Shown here piece by piece: positions 41,353 through 49,924 of a stretch of 64,000 nt of DNA; position 1 is the first letter of the stretch, and each line of letters opens with the position of its first letter. The stretch spans positions 372,001 through 436,000 of the forward strand of contig NZ_JAOANI010000028.1 in NCBI RefSeq assembly GCF_025318105.1. The letters are read 5' to 3'. Position numbers and translations under genes: made by a program. Under the pieces are notes generated by a model. It was not told the DNA's origin. It searched no databases and worked only from the letters and a program-made list of their open reading frames with translations. This DNA comes from Venatoribacter pacificus (GTDB lineage Bacteria; Pseudomonadota; Gammaproteobacteria; Pseudomonadales; Oceanobacteraceae).

Positions 41353-41383
41353 ACCATAAAACCTCAACTTAACTTGAGGTCAA
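41353..41383 (-). promoter_or_regulatory. SoxR box in a 19-bp-spaced promoter of the MFS gene
   Basis: On the minus strand TTGACC (-35, complement of 41378-41383) and TATGGT (-10, complement of 41353-41358) are 19 bp apart, the long spacing used by MerR-family activators. ACCTCAACTTAACTTGAGGT (41361-41380) is a near-perfect palindrome between and overlapping them and matches SoxR boxes such as CCTCAAGTTAACTTGAGG. Confidence 0.92.
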
Positions 41384-41388
41384 GCGTT

Positions 41389-41835
41389 ATGCCGCAGCCG
41401 GTTGCCGCAGACAAAACCGCATTGAGCGTGGGTGAGATTGCCCGGCGCTGTGATATTCCGGTATCCACCGTGCATTTTTATGAAGCAGAAGGGCTGATCC
41501 GCAGCTGGCGTAATAATGCTAATCACCGCCGTTACAGCCGCCATGTATTGCGCCGTATTGCGGTGATTAAGGTGGCGCAGCGCACCGGCATCACCCTGCG
41601 CGAAATTAAACAGGCACTGGCAGTATTACCTGAAGACAGTGCACCGACCGCCGCACAATGGCAGGCCATGTCGCGTCAGTGGCAGGCGTTACTGCAACAG
41701 AAAATAGCTGACCTGAATTTATTACAGCAGCAGCTCGACAGCTGCATAGGTTGTGGTTGTTTATCGTTAGCTGATTGCCCGTTACGCAATCCGGGGGATT
41801 GCCGGGCGGAAGGCGGGACTTTTGAGCAGGGATAA
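41389..41835 (+). CDS. soxR: redox-sensitive transcriptional activator SoxR
   Basis: A 148-residue MerR-family activator. The N-terminal winged HTH is SVGEIARRCDIPVSTVHFYEAEGLI followed by RNNANHRRYSRHVLRRIAVI, then a dimer helix. The C-terminal metal site is CIGCGCLSLADCPLRNP, the four-Cys pattern that binds the [2Fe-2S] cluster of SoxR. Oxidation of the cluster turns on target promoters. I use ATG 41389 (MPQPVAAD), which places the start behind the SoxR box; an ATG at 41338 would cross it. It is divergent from the exporter and has no soxS neighbour, fitting the non-enteric mode where SoxR directly controls efflux genes. Confidence 0.96.
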   Translation: MPQPVAADKTALSVGEIARRCDIPVSTVHFYEAEGLIRSWRNNANHRRYSRHVLRRIAVIKVAQRTGITLREIKQALAVLPEDSAPTAAQWQAMSRQWQALLQQKIADLNLLQQQLDSCIGCGCLSLADCPLRNPGDCRAEGGTFEQG

Positions 41836-41886
41836 GGTGAGCAGGGGGCAGGTGAGTTCGGGGCTTGGTCGTGGGTATGAAAAAAG

Positions 41887-41930
41887 AAAATATCCGCTCA
41901 TCGTCCTGATCGTGATGAGCGGATATTGTT
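41887..41930. terminator. bidirectional hairpin between soxR and the PLAT protein
   Basis: ATATCCGCTCATC (41890-41902) pairs with GATGAGCGGATAT across a short loop, with A-rich sequence before and T-rich sequence after. It lies between the convergent soxR and 41960-42889 genes and can end both transcripts. Confidence 0.85.
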
Positions 41931-41959
41931 TAAGGCAGTTTAAATCTTAATGCGTTTAT

Positions 41960-42889
41960 TTATTCGACTGGCTCCTGGTACCAGGTTTTTATGATATTAG
42001 AATCCTGAGGATCATCGAATATCGCTGAGCTTCCCCAGTTCTTGTTTATCCCTTGTACTTCATAGCGATACACTTTCTGCCACCAGGCAATACGGATCGG
42101 TGAGTCGTCAGTGCTTCCGGTCAGTTTCTGGGTGACCGTCGTGTGGCTGGCTATCTTTTGGGTATGGGTTGTTTCTTTGGATATTTCCGCACCGATGCTC
42201 AGAAAGCTGGCTTCCACACCCAGGCTGGCACTGACCTGCTCTGTAACCGATATCTCGTTTTCGACGCCAGCACTTACTTCTATGGTTCGGTCGATAGGAC
42301 TTCCTTTAATGGCAGTGCCGGAATAGATCAGCTTGTAAAATGCACTCACTTTTAATGTTCTGTATTTGCTGTTGTTTAAATCAGGCAGGCGTTTGTGGCA
42401 GATTAAAACAGGCTGTGAATCCAGAAGATTATCGTTGATACTGGTCGGAGTAGGGCAGATAAGATGGCTTTCATCCCAATCCTGTTGCTGGAAATCCAGA
42501 ACCGGAATGGTGATAGGTTTGTTGACACCATGTTCTTTTTCGGTGGCTGCGTTACTGTAGTTCGGAAAAACCCAGGAATCTTTTCCGGATCTTAAAACAA
42601 CGACGCAGGGACGGTAAGCATCACTGTGCAGGCAGGAAATGGTAATGCTGGTAGGGGATACCAGATCCTCCACCATTACCGGAATTTCTTTTGCTGCGAA
42701 CGGATCGGAATGAGGTGACGCAACACTGTTATTATCTTTAAGCCCACGGCAACTTAAAATTTCAAATGATGGGGAGGAAATCATCTTTCCCTTGGAATTC
42801 AGGCCGTGCAGGGTGAAATGTATTCTGTAATCAGTTCCGGAGTCGCCTTTCCCTGCGGTGGTCATTCGAACGTAAAATGCATGTTCCAT
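41960..42889 (-). CDS. PLAT-domain protein with possible aerolysin-like region
   Basis: A 309-residue protein without a classical signal peptide. Residues about 4-112 look like a PLAT/LH2 beta-sandwich: MTTAGKGDSGTDYRIHFTLHG (the GTD-x-x-x-x-x-L-x-G pattern), VEDLVSPTSITISCLHSD, and SGKDSWVFPNY (the W-x-FP end). Such domains bind lipids or protein. Residues about 202-258 are rich in Ser, Thr and Val with alternating polarity (ISVTEQVSASLGVEASFL, HTQKIASHTTVTQKLTG), as in the membrane-inserting stem of aerolysin/ETX-type pore-formers. GC is lower than the flanks. The two parts together suggest a membrane-acting beta-rich protein; family assignment of the second half is inference. It stands alone behind a bidirectional terminator. 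Confidence 0.6.
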   Translation of the reverse strand: MEHAFYVRMTTAGKGDSGTDYRIHFTLHGLNSKGKMISSPSFEILSCRGLKDNNSVASPHSDPFAAKEIPVMVEDLVSPTSITISCLHSDAYRPCVVVLRSGKDSWVFPNYSNAATEKEHGVNKPITIPVLDFQQQDWDESHLICPTPTSINDNLLDSQPVLICHKRLPDLNNSKYRTLKVSAFYKLIYSGTAIKGSPIDRTIEVSAGVENEISVTEQVSASLGVEASFLSIGAEISKETTHTQKIASHTTVTQKLTGSTDDSPIRIAWWQKVYRYEVQGINKNWGSSAIFDDPQDSNIIKTWYQEPVE

Positions 42890-43110
42890 ACGCTGTCCTC
42901 TTGGTTTAGCTTCTGCTGAAGCGGAAGGCCAATGGTAGTGGAAAGCAGAATAATTATTTTACAGCTGATTTATATTGCAGAAAAAACAGCAATATTTATT
43001 AGAACACTGATCAGATGAAGCACAGGCGTAATATCATCCTTGATGATTTAGTACGAGGATGCTCCGGAATAACTGAGGGGAATGAGGTTGCCGCAGCCTC
43101 CGGAGCGGTG
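42890..43110. other. 221-bp AT-rich intergenic spacer
   Basis: No gene or clear repeat. AT-rich compared with flanking genes; it presumably carries the promoter for the PLAT-domain gene. Nothing else recognised. Confidence 0.4.
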
Positions 43111-44091
43111 TCAGTTCAGTTCCGCTAATGCCCCGCTTTCATTTAATTGTCTTTCTTCGCGTTTGCGCCAGCGTTCGGCGCTGGTTTCGCTCAGATACTG
43201 ACGACGCAGTTGGTAGCGTTGCTGCAGCTTATCGTCAGCATTGGCAGAGTCACCGGCTTCGTACAGGCTGATCAGGCGGTTAACGTGGTCAATGGCATCA
43301 CTGCTGAGGACGCTTAACGGCTGACCATGTTGGCTGGCGAATTGTTGCTGCTGTTGTTCATACCAGGTCAGACGGTCTTTTAATGGCAGGTTTTTGGCCT
43401 GTGCTAAAAAATCCTGAAAGCGTTGATTAAAACGCATGCCATCGCGTTGGGCGCCGAAAACTTTATGGCTGATATTGGTACCGTAAAGTGCATCCTGGCT
43501 GGCCCAGTATTGTTCAAAAAATTGCAACGGATTATCGAAGTCACTCAGCGGTGAGCGTTGCTGAAACTGTTTCAGCGGCTGAGGATTTTCCTGGCTGATG
43601 GCGATAAAACGACTGGCCTGTTCCAGGGTTAAGCCCTGACTTTCCGCCAGTGATAACAGCAATTGCTGTTCACAGAGTTGCTGTATGTCGCTGTCGTCGG
43701 CGTTGCGTTCAAAGGCACGGCTGAGTTGCTGTTGGCAGCGTTGCTGCAAGCGTTGCAGCCCGGCTGCGGGGTCGGCTTGCCATTCGCTGTCGGTCCAGCG
43801 CAGGGTATTCAGGGCCTGTGTCAGTTGTTCGGCGCTTGCTTGTTGGGCACCGCGTAACAGGCTTTGGTGTAAGCGTTCGCGCAGCGAGGCCGGTGCTTCT
43901 GCCAGAGTGTGCCCGCTGGATGGGGTCTGAGCGGAAGTCGCCTGCTGGTCGTTGCTGGCAACGTTAGCAGCATCAGCGCTGACCTGAGTCAGTGGTGCGC
44001 GCCATTGTAGTAATAACAGCGTGAATCCGGCGGCGAGTGCTGCAAGCAGCACCCACCGGACGGTTTTTTTACGATGCATCGGGGTGGTCAT
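43111..44091 (-). CDS. membrane-anchored helical protein, lipase-chaperone-like
   Basis: A 326-residue protein with one N-terminal membrane helix (VRWVLLAALAAGFTLLLLQW, about 11-30) and then a long, Gln/Leu/Arg-rich, all-helical periplasmic part. The topology, size and late region (ISHKVFGAQRDGMRFNQRFQ, then DRLTWYEQQQQQFASQHGQP) resemble lipase-specific foldases (LifO), which fold a secreted lipase encoded next door. The classical RxxFDY motif of foldases is not clearly present. It starts 13 bases after the sphingomyelinase-like gene ends, on the same strand, so a role as steric chaperone for that enzyme is an attractive inference. Confidence 0.6.
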   Translation of the reverse strand: MTTPMHRKKTVRWVLLAALAAGFTLLLLQWRAPLTQVSADAANVASNDQQATSAQTPSSGHTLAEAPASLRERLHQSLLRGAQQASAEQLTQALNTLRWTDSEWQADPAAGLQRLQQRCQQQLSRAFERNADDSDIQQLCEQQLLLSLAESQGLTLEQASRFIAISQENPQPLKQFQQRSPLSDFDNPLQFFEQYWASQDALYGTNISHKVFGAQRDGMRFNQRFQDFLAQAKNLPLKDRLTWYEQQQQQFASQHGQPLSVLSSDAIDHVNRLISLYEAGDSANADDKLQQRYQLRRQYLSETSAERWRKREERQLNESGALAELN

Positions 44092-44104
44092 TTACGATGA
44101 TCAT

Positions 44105-45244
44105 TTATGGCTGGCAGAAATCAATTTCGGTCAGGCTGCCGTAATGATCGCTGTGGGTGTAGTAAGCGAGGTAACGCTGACCATCCTGTCCACGCCATTC
44201 CGGTGCCCAGACACTGGTGTTTACGCGATTGACACCACAGCCGGTGGTTGGGGCGTCAATGTTCCAGTTGGCGGCGTCCAACACCAGTGTGTAGTCGAAC
44301 CAGGCGTAGTCATCGGTGGCCAGGCCATTCGGGCCGGTGTCTTCACAGCAGGCGTCTTTCGGCCAGTAAGAATATTGCAGGCCATCGCGTACTTCGGTGC
44401 TTTGATTCCGGATTAATGCCATCTGATCCCACAGGCTGCTTTGGGTGACGTTTTGCACAGCCGCCGGGTTTTGCAGGTCGGTGTTAAAATCGCCACCGAG
44501 AATCACAGCGGCTGGTGGAAATTGTGCCGCGTTGGCATCGATTTTTTCTTTCATCCAGCTGATGGCTTCGTTCATCTGGCCACGGCGGGCGTTATCATCG
44601 CTGCTGTTGCCGCCAAAATGCTGGGCGCTGCCGTAAACCAGGTGGGTGTTAAATACATAAATATACTGGCCATTTTTTTCGACAATGGCCCCAATCACGC
44701 CTTTGCCTTTTACGCCATCAATACCGCTGGTGGCGTTGTATTTGTGGTAGCCCAGTTTTTTTGCATAACCGTGGCGTGAGAAAATCATCAGTCCCGGGCA
44801 GTCGGCTTCGATATCACTGCCGTTGCAATAGTTGCTGCCACCGCCGTAGGTGTCTTCAAAGCCGCGTGCGGCAAAATCATCCACCGGGCCGTCTTCGTAC
44901 ATATCGTCGTAGTCCCAGGCTTCCTGCAGCATAATAACGTCGGCACATTCAGTGACCTTGCCCAGTGACTGTTCCATTTCATCACCGAAGTCGTAAACAA
45001 AGCCCACATTATGGAAAATGTTGTAGGTGACGGCGGTAAAGTCGGCGCTGTTATCACAGGCCGGATTGGTTACCCAGGTGGTGGTGAAATTGGTATCAAA
45101 GTATTCCAGTTCGGATACCGCGTTGTACCACTGCACCGGGTGGGTGGAGTAGTTACTGTTCATGCTTGGAGTGGAAGAGCTGGCCTGAACCTGAGTGGTC
45201 AGCAGCGGGGTCAGCGCAAGCAGCGCTAAGGCAGCGACTTTCAT
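44105..45244 (-). CDS. secreted sphingomyelinase-like phosphodiesterase (EEP family)
   Basis: A 379-residue exported enzyme; signal peptide MKVAALALLALTPLLTTQVQA. The exonuclease-endonuclease-phosphatase fold is clear: VTYNIFHN (N-metal site), VIMLQEAWDYDD (catalytic Glu), YVFNTHLVYG (His), VILGGDFNTDLQ (Asp, Asn) and, at the end, YTHSDHYGSLTEI (Asp-His). KGVIGAIVEKNGQYIYVFNTH is close to bacterial neutral sphingomyelinases and phospholipases C. The many Cys residues (CDN, CNGS, CEDT, CGVN) suit an extracellular protein. AAGGA precedes ATG 45244. Likely co-expressed with the helical gene downstream. Sphingomyelin as substrate is unproven; other phosphodiesters are possible. Confidence 0.8.
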   Translation of the reverse strand: MKVAALALLALTPLLTTQVQASSSTPSMNSNYSTHPVQWYNAVSELEYFDTNFTTTWVTNPACDNSADFTAVTYNIFHNVGFVYDFGDEMEQSLGKVTECADVIMLQEAWDYDDMYEDGPVDDFAARGFEDTYGGGSNYCNGSDIEADCPGLMIFSRHGYAKKLGYHKYNATSGIDGVKGKGVIGAIVEKNGQYIYVFNTHLVYGSAQHFGGNSSDDNARRGQMNEAISWMKEKIDANAAQFPPAAVILGGDFNTDLQNPAAVQNVTQSSLWDQMALIRNQSTEVRDGLQYSYWPKDACCEDTGPNGLATDDYAWFDYTLVLDAANWNIDAPTTGCGVNRVNTSVWAPEWRGQDGQRYLAYYTHSDHYGSLTEIDFCQP

Positions 45245-45426
45245 GGAGTTATCCTTAATGGTGAGATTTTTATTGTCCGGTCGATTCTGCACGATGGAAC
45301 CAGTTTGGCAATTCACTGGCACGCAATGCCGCAGTAATCAGGCATAATCAACACAGATTGGCCCGCAAGGTGGCAAATGGCGACAGGGCATTTGGCCTCA
45401 TGAGCACAGCAATAACAGGACTGAAC

Positions 45427-46014
45427 ATGATGTATTCCGATGACAACACGATGAACGGCCGGTACAGCGCAGGTCTGCTGTTTCTGCTTCTGAGCCTGCT
45501 GTTCGTGCCAAGGGCGGCACAGGCCTGGCAACCGCAGGGTTATGCCGCACTGGCACTGGGGCTGAGTACCCAGAGTATTCCGGAAGAGCGTACCGATGAT
45601 GGTGAGTCTGATACCCTGCTGACCGATCTGGTGTATGCCAGAGGTGGCATTGAATGGATTCCGGGCGTCAGCACCGGTCTGGGTTTATGGCTGTGGGGCG
45701 ATAAAAACATTAACGAGAATGCAGAAGCCGCCCAGTTCGACGGTATCAGTGCTGGCTGGGATGTTACTCTGCGTTTACCACTGGCCAATGGCGTCGGCCC
45801 CTGGGTGCGTTATGGCCGCCATTGCTGGAGTACGGCGGTGAACGGTGTATTGGAACCCTGGTCAGACGATGGCTGTTCTTCCATGCGCAGTGCAGGCTTT
45901 AATTTTCCTCTGCCCAATCAGCACGACCTGGTGCTGTTCGCCGAATATTCCACCACTGAATTCAACGATATTGACGCTGACAGTATTATTGCCGGCGTAC
46001 GCGCACATTTCTGA
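45427..46014 (+). CDS. outer-membrane beta-barrel-like protein
   Basis: A 195-residue exported protein. The signal sequence MNGRYSAGLLFLLLSLLFVPRAAQAW sits a few residues in from the ATG at 45427 (MMYSDDNTMNG); a start at 45451 (MNGRYS) is also possible, but GGACTGAAC precedes the first. The mature part alternates hydrophobic and polar residues (GYAALALGLSTQSIP, GLGLWLWGDKNI, WVRYGRHCWSTAV) and ends DSIIAGVRAHF, with the terminal Phe usual for outer-membrane barrels. It likely has eight strands. No function recognised. It is followed closely by rmuC but has its own orientation unit. Confidence 0.7.
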   Translation: MMYSDDNTMNGRYSAGLLFLLLSLLFVPRAAQAWQPQGYAALALGLSTQSIPEERTDDGESDTLLTDLVYARGGIEWIPGVSTGLGLWLWGDKNINENAEAAQFDGISAGWDVTLRLPLANGVGPWVRYGRHCWSTAVNGVLEPWSDDGCSSMRSAGFNFPLPNQHDLVLFAEYSTTEFNDIDADSIIAGVRAHF

Positions 46015-46065
46015 GTTTTCAGCGGCTTATGAGTTTATGCCGCTTTTTTGTCTGACGAGGGTTTT

Positions 46066-47610
46066 ATGTTTGAATTGTCTGTAATGCAGCTGGCTTTGTC
46101 GGCGCTGGCCATTAGTTCAGCGGCGCTGGCTGCGGGCTGGTTTTATCAACGTGCTCAGGCACACAAAGAACAACAGCAGCGCCAGCAGGAGTTTGACCAA
46201 CAGCAACAGCAATGGCTGCAGGCAGAACAACAGTGGCAGCAGAAAGAGCAGCAATATCAACAGCAAAACACCGAACTGAACCAGAGTTTAAATGTGCAGC
46301 AACAGAAGCTGGAGCAGGTTCAACAAGAACTGCAACAGCAAAGTGTTGCCCAGGCGCGTTGGCAGGAGCGCAGTGAGAATCTGCAGCAACAGGCCCAGCA
46401 GCTGGAACAGCAGCGTCAGGAGCAAAACCTGCAGCAACAGCAATTGCAACAGCAGTTAAATCAGCTGCAACAGCAATTGGCGACTGAGCAGGAAGCGCGG
46501 ACACAGCAACAGCGCAGCGCGGAAGAAAAGTTAGTTTTGCTGGAACAGAATAAAGAACAGTTGCTGAAAGAGTTTGAACATCTGTCGAATAAAATTTTCG
46601 AGCAAAAGCAGCAACAGTTCGGTGAGCAGAGTCAGAAGGGTCTGAATTCATTATTAATGCCGTTTAAAGACCAGCTGGAAGGGCTGCGTAAAAAAGTCGA
46701 CGACGTGTATGTGAATGACGTTAAAGACCGCACCGAGCTGAAAACCCAGATCGAAAACCTGCATAAACTGAACCAGCAGATTACCGCCGAAGCGCATGCA
46801 TTAACCACGGCACTGCGTGGCGAGAAAAAAATGCAGGGCAACTGGGGAGAAATGGTACTGGAAACCGTACTCGACCGTTCCGGCCTGCGTAAGGGCGAGG
46901 AATACCAGCGCGAGCAGAGTCATCAGAATGATGACGGTAAAACCTATCGTCCGGATGTGATTATTAATTTACCGGAAAATAAACACATCATTGTCGACTC
47001 CAAAGTCTCGCTCAATGCCTATACCGATTATGTTAACGCTGAAACTGACATCGAACGTGATGCCGCCGCGCGACGTCATGTGGAGGCTATCCGTAACCAT
47101 ATCCGCAGTCTGAGCGACAAAGCGTATCAGCAATTAACGGGTCTTAACTCGCCGGATTTTGTCTTCTTGTTTATGCCGATTGAACCGGCCTTTATGCTGG
47201 CATTCCAGCAGGACGAAGCCTTGTTTAACGAAGCCTTTGAGCGCCGCATCGTGGTGGTAACACCCACGACGCTGCTGGCCACATTACGAACCGTTGCCAG
47301 TATCTGGGCCATTGAGCGGCGCAGTAAAAGTACCGAGAAACTGGCCGATCAGGCGGCTAAGGTGTATGACAAGCTGGTGATCGTGGTGGAGAAATTCGAA
47401 AAGGTCGGTAATCAATTGGAGACCGTGCAAAAAACCTACAGCGATGCCTGGAATTCAATGAAAAGCGGGCGCGGTAATTTGCTCAGCCAGAGTGAGAAGT
47501 TTTTACAGCTGGGCGTACGGGCGAAGAAAGAATTGTCGCGTGATTTATCGGAAGAAGCACTGGAGCAGGATGGTCAGTTACTGCTGGATGACGTATCTGA
47601 GTCTGATTGA
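46066..47610 (+). CDS. rmuC: DNA recombination protein RmuC
   Basis: RmuC limits inversions at short inverted repeats and is thought to be a nuclease or scaffold in recombination. The 514-residue product has an N-terminal membrane-like helix (VMQLALSALAISSAALAAGW), a very Gln-rich coiled coil at about 30-180 (long runs of QQQ), then the RmuC domain: ALTTALRGEKKMQGNWGEMVLETVLDRSGLRKGEEY, YRPDVIINLPENKHIIVDSKVSLNAY, HVEAIRNHIRSLSDKAYQQL, and PEFVF/VVVTPTTLLATLRTVASIW. GAGG lies 7 bases before ATG 46066. A strong terminator follows. The coiled coil here is more Gln-rich than usual. Confidence 0.93.
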   Translation: MFELSVMQLALSALAISSAALAAGWFYQRAQAHKEQQQRQQEFDQQQQQWLQAEQQWQQKEQQYQQQNTELNQSLNVQQQKLEQVQQELQQQSVAQARWQERSENLQQQAQQLEQQRQEQNLQQQQLQQQLNQLQQQLATEQEARTQQQRSAEEKLVLLEQNKEQLLKEFEHLSNKIFEQKQQQFGEQSQKGLNSLLMPFKDQLEGLRKKVDDVYVNDVKDRTELKTQIENLHKLNQQITAEAHALTTALRGEKKMQGNWGEMVLETVLDRSGLRKGEEYQREQSHQNDDGKTYRPDVIINLPENKHIIVDSKVSLNAYTDYVNAETDIERDAAARRHVEAIRNHIRSLSDKAYQQLTGLNSPDFVFLFMPIEPAFMLAFQQDEALFNEAFERRIVVVTPTTLLATLRTVASIWAIERRSKSTEKLADQAAKVYDKLVIVVEKFEKVGNQLETVQKTYSDAWNSMKSGRGNLLSQSEKFLQLGVRAKKELSRDLSEEALEQDGQLLLDDVSESD

Positions 47611-47633
47611 ATTTTTTACAGTCCGGAACAGGC

Positions 47634-47664
47634 AAAAAAAAGCACCGCAAAGCGGTGCTTTTTT
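47634..47664 (+). terminator. rmuC terminator
   Basis: A7 then AGCACCGC, loop AAA, GCGGTGCT then T6. A compact hairpin 24 bases after the rmuC stop, able to work in both directions for the convergent lipoprotein gene. Confidence 0.95.
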
Positions 47665-47675
47665 ATGTTTCACTA

Positions 47676-48860
47676 TCAGAAAGCTACGGTAACGTTTACC
47701 CGGCCGCTGACAGTTGCGCCGCTGGTATCTACCAGGCTCAATACGTCGTACAGCTCGGTGGTGTCGCTGTCTTGCAGGCGAACAAACAGGTTGCTGTAAG
47801 TAATGAACATAGCATTATCCGCAGTGCCGCTGTTACTGCCATTGAACGATACCGGAGTTGTGCTGAAGTTTGGCTGCAGAGTCAGAGTCAGGCCGTCGGT
47901 AGACAGAGTAACAGTCACTTCGCTGCCCTGGCTGTTGCTGTCCAGCACCGCTGTGGTAGCGTTAGTCAGTGCTGCGCTGGCCAGTGATTCATTAACGATG
48001 CTGACCGGACGGCTCAGTTTCAGAATGAGTGAACCATTGCTGTTAATGGCGTTGTCGTCTTCGTTAGATGCTTGAGCAACGTACAGACCGTCGTTGGTGC
48101 CCGGTACGATATCGGCCATTGCTACGCGCTGGTGGATGATGTCGGTACCGATGTTCACGTTAACGGCAGCAGGTTGACCCAGTTCAATGCCTTTGTAGCT
48201 CATTGGCAGAATCTGTACCTGATAACGGCCACCCAGAACCAGAGCGTCACCGGAGAATACAGCGTTACCTTCAGCATCGGTTGTGGCAGTGATTGCACCC
48301 TGGAAGCCATTGTTCGGAGCAATCACATTAATGCTGTCGGCCGTCAGAGTGTTACCACCAGTGTTTGGTTGCAGCTGAACGGTTGCACCTTCAATCATTT
48401 CACCGTTGTAGGTAACGGTAACGGTCATATCTGCAGCGCTGACACCCAGTGGATACAGGTAAAAGTTACCCATGCGCCATGCGTTCTTATCCTGCAGACT
48501 GTTTGTATCAGCCATGAAGTCAACAGAAGCAACAACAGGCTGATAACCTGTTGCCGTGGCTTCCATGCGGAAGGTGACATTGTTCTCAGTCGAGGTCGGA
48601 ATATCGCTGATGAAGTAATCGCCACCGTATTCTTTGTTCAATTTAGCGGTGCGGTATTTATCACCCTGAACCAGCATAACTTTGAGTGAATCGTTGCTGA
48701 TGCGTGCGCCGGTAACAGCGTCAAATACTGTACCCTGCATGTGGGTGGTGATGTTGTGATAATTCTGCGGAACAGAAGCATCTTGATTTTCGTCGCCGCC
48801 ACAGGCGATCAGTCCGGATGCCAGTAAGCTCAGGCCGGCGGTTTTCAGCATTGCATTCAT
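47676..48860 (-). CDS. surface lipoprotein with Ig/carboxypeptidase-regulatory-like domains
   Basis: A 394-residue predicted lipoprotein: MNAMLKTAGLSLLASGLIACGGDE with lipobox LIAC. After the Cys comes a beta-rich region: GTVFDAVTGARISNDSLKVML and YFISDIPTSTENNVTFRMEATATGYQPVVAS resemble carboxypeptidase-regulatory (CarboxypepD_reg) folds, and MTVTVTYNGEMIEGATVQLQPNTGG looks like a second Ig-like unit. ATG 48860 has GGAGAATCC upstream. Probably outer-membrane anchored; no catalytic motif is seen. Role unknown. Single gene, convergent with rmuC. Confidence 0.8.
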   Translation of the reverse strand: MNAMLKTAGLSLLASGLIACGGDENQDASVPQNYHNITTHMQGTVFDAVTGARISNDSLKVMLVQGDKYRTAKLNKEYGGDYFISDIPTSTENNVTFRMEATATGYQPVVASVDFMADTNSLQDKNAWRMGNFYLYPLGVSAADMTVTVTYNGEMIEGATVQLQPNTGGNTLTADSINVIAPNNGFQGAITATTDAEGNAVFSGDALVLGGRYQVQILPMSYKGIELGQPAAVNVNIGTDIIHQRVAMADIVPGTNDGLYVAQASNEDDNAINSNGSLILKLSRPVSIVNESLASAALTNATTAVLDSNSQGSEVTVTLSTDGLTLTLQPNFSTTPVSFNGSNSGTADNAMFITYSNLFVRLQDSDTTELYDVLSLVDTSGATVSGRVNVTVAF

Positions 48861-49171
48861 GCGGATTCTCCATAGTGTTGTAAGAACGACAGAGAACCGG
48901 ATGTCTGCCACTAAGTTTCTGGCAGTCTGATCTCCGACTTTCCCTGTCGAGTCCTTGAGGACTGCGGCACCATAAAGAGCAGAATCAGCGTCGTCAAAAC
49001 AGGTTTTGCTGATTTTTATAAGTTTTTAACAGGTCTATCAGTAAATAGTATTAAGCGGCTGGGTATTATTGGACGTACGACTTTTGGCTGGCGTGAATGG
49101 CGTCCGGTGCTGGTCGCTCTGCTGTCCATCCGTTAGAATGCGCCCCCTGCACAAAATCTGGTCAGTTTTCC
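48861..49171. other. 311-bp intergenic region upstream of cmoA
   Basis: No gene supported. It separates the leftward lipoprotein gene from the rightward cmoAB unit, so both promoters are expected here. CTTGAGGACTGCGGCACC and GTTTTTAACAGGTC are visible but not assignable to known sites. Confidence 0.4.
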
Positions 49172-49924
49172 ATGTCCGACTTCGATCAACAGCCCGATAC
49201 TATTTTTAATACCCCGCAGCAGAAGGTTGCCAGTTTTACCTTCGACAGTGCTGTGGCGCGTGTCTTCCCGGATATGATCAAACGTTCGGTACCGGGCTAC
49301 GCCGAAACCGTGGCGATGTCGGGCATTATTGCCGGCCGCTATGCGCAGCCGGGTTCCAACCTGTACGATCTGGGGTGTTCGCTGGGGGCGGTAACGCTGG
49401 CCATGCGTCATGGAATACAGGCGGCGGGTGAACGTGCTGCAGGCTGCCGTATTATTGGTCTGGATAATTCAGCATCAATGATTGAGCGCGCCGAGCACTA
49501 TATTGCTCTGGATGAAGGTAACGTCGCGGTAGAAATGGTTTGTGCCGATATTCTGCAATATCCGCTGGACAATGCCTCGGTCACGGCGCTGAATTTTGTG
49601 CTGCAGTTTATTGCCCCTGAGCAGCGTCTGACCTTACTGAGCAGAATTGCCGCAGCGACGCTGCCAGGCGGAGCGCTGATTCTGTCGGAGAAAATCTGCT
49701 TCAGCACAGAAGAGCAGTTGCTGCAGGACGAACTGCACCTCGACTTTAAACGCGCCAATGGGTATTCCGATCTGGAAATTGCCCAGAAACGCAGCGCCAT
49801 CGAAAACGTACTGATTCCGGAAAGCGAACAGGCGCATATTGAACGCCTTAAAGCGGCCGGTTTCCGTCAGGTGATACGCTGGTATCAGTGTTTTAATTTT
49901 GTTTCTTTTTTAGCGGTTAAGTAA
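49172..49924 (+). CDS. cmoA: carboxy-S-adenosyl-L-methionine synthase CmoA
   Basis: CmoA makes carboxy-SAM from SAM and prephenate, the donor for the cmo5U34 tRNA modification. The 250-residue product starts MSDFDQQPDTIFNTPQQK and has the SAM site LYDLGCSLGAVTLAMRHGI (about 59-77), RIIGLDNSASMIERAEHYI, DILQYPLDNASVTALNFVLQF and LILSEKICF, all as in characterised CmoA. ATG 49172 gives the normal family start; the open frame begins 25 codons earlier without homology. The stop overlaps the cmoB start (TAATG), so the pair is translationally coupled. Confidence 0.97.
   Translation: MSDFDQQPDTIFNTPQQKVASFTFDSAVARVFPDMIKRSVPGYAETVAMSGIIAGRYAQPGSNLYDLGCSLGAVTLAMRHGIQAAGERAAGCRIIGLDNSASMIERAEHYIALDEGNVAVEMVCADILQYPLDNASVTALNFVLQFIAPEQRLTLLSRIAAATLPGGALILSEKICFSTEEQLLQDELHLDFKRANGYSDLEIAQKRSAIENVLIPESEQAHIERLKAAGFRQVIRWYQCFNFVSFLAVK

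Noticed and set aside
43111..44091. Definite lipase foldase (LifO)
   Set aside because: The classic RxxFDY motif is not evident and the neighbour is not a lipase of that class, so only a foldase-like label is given.
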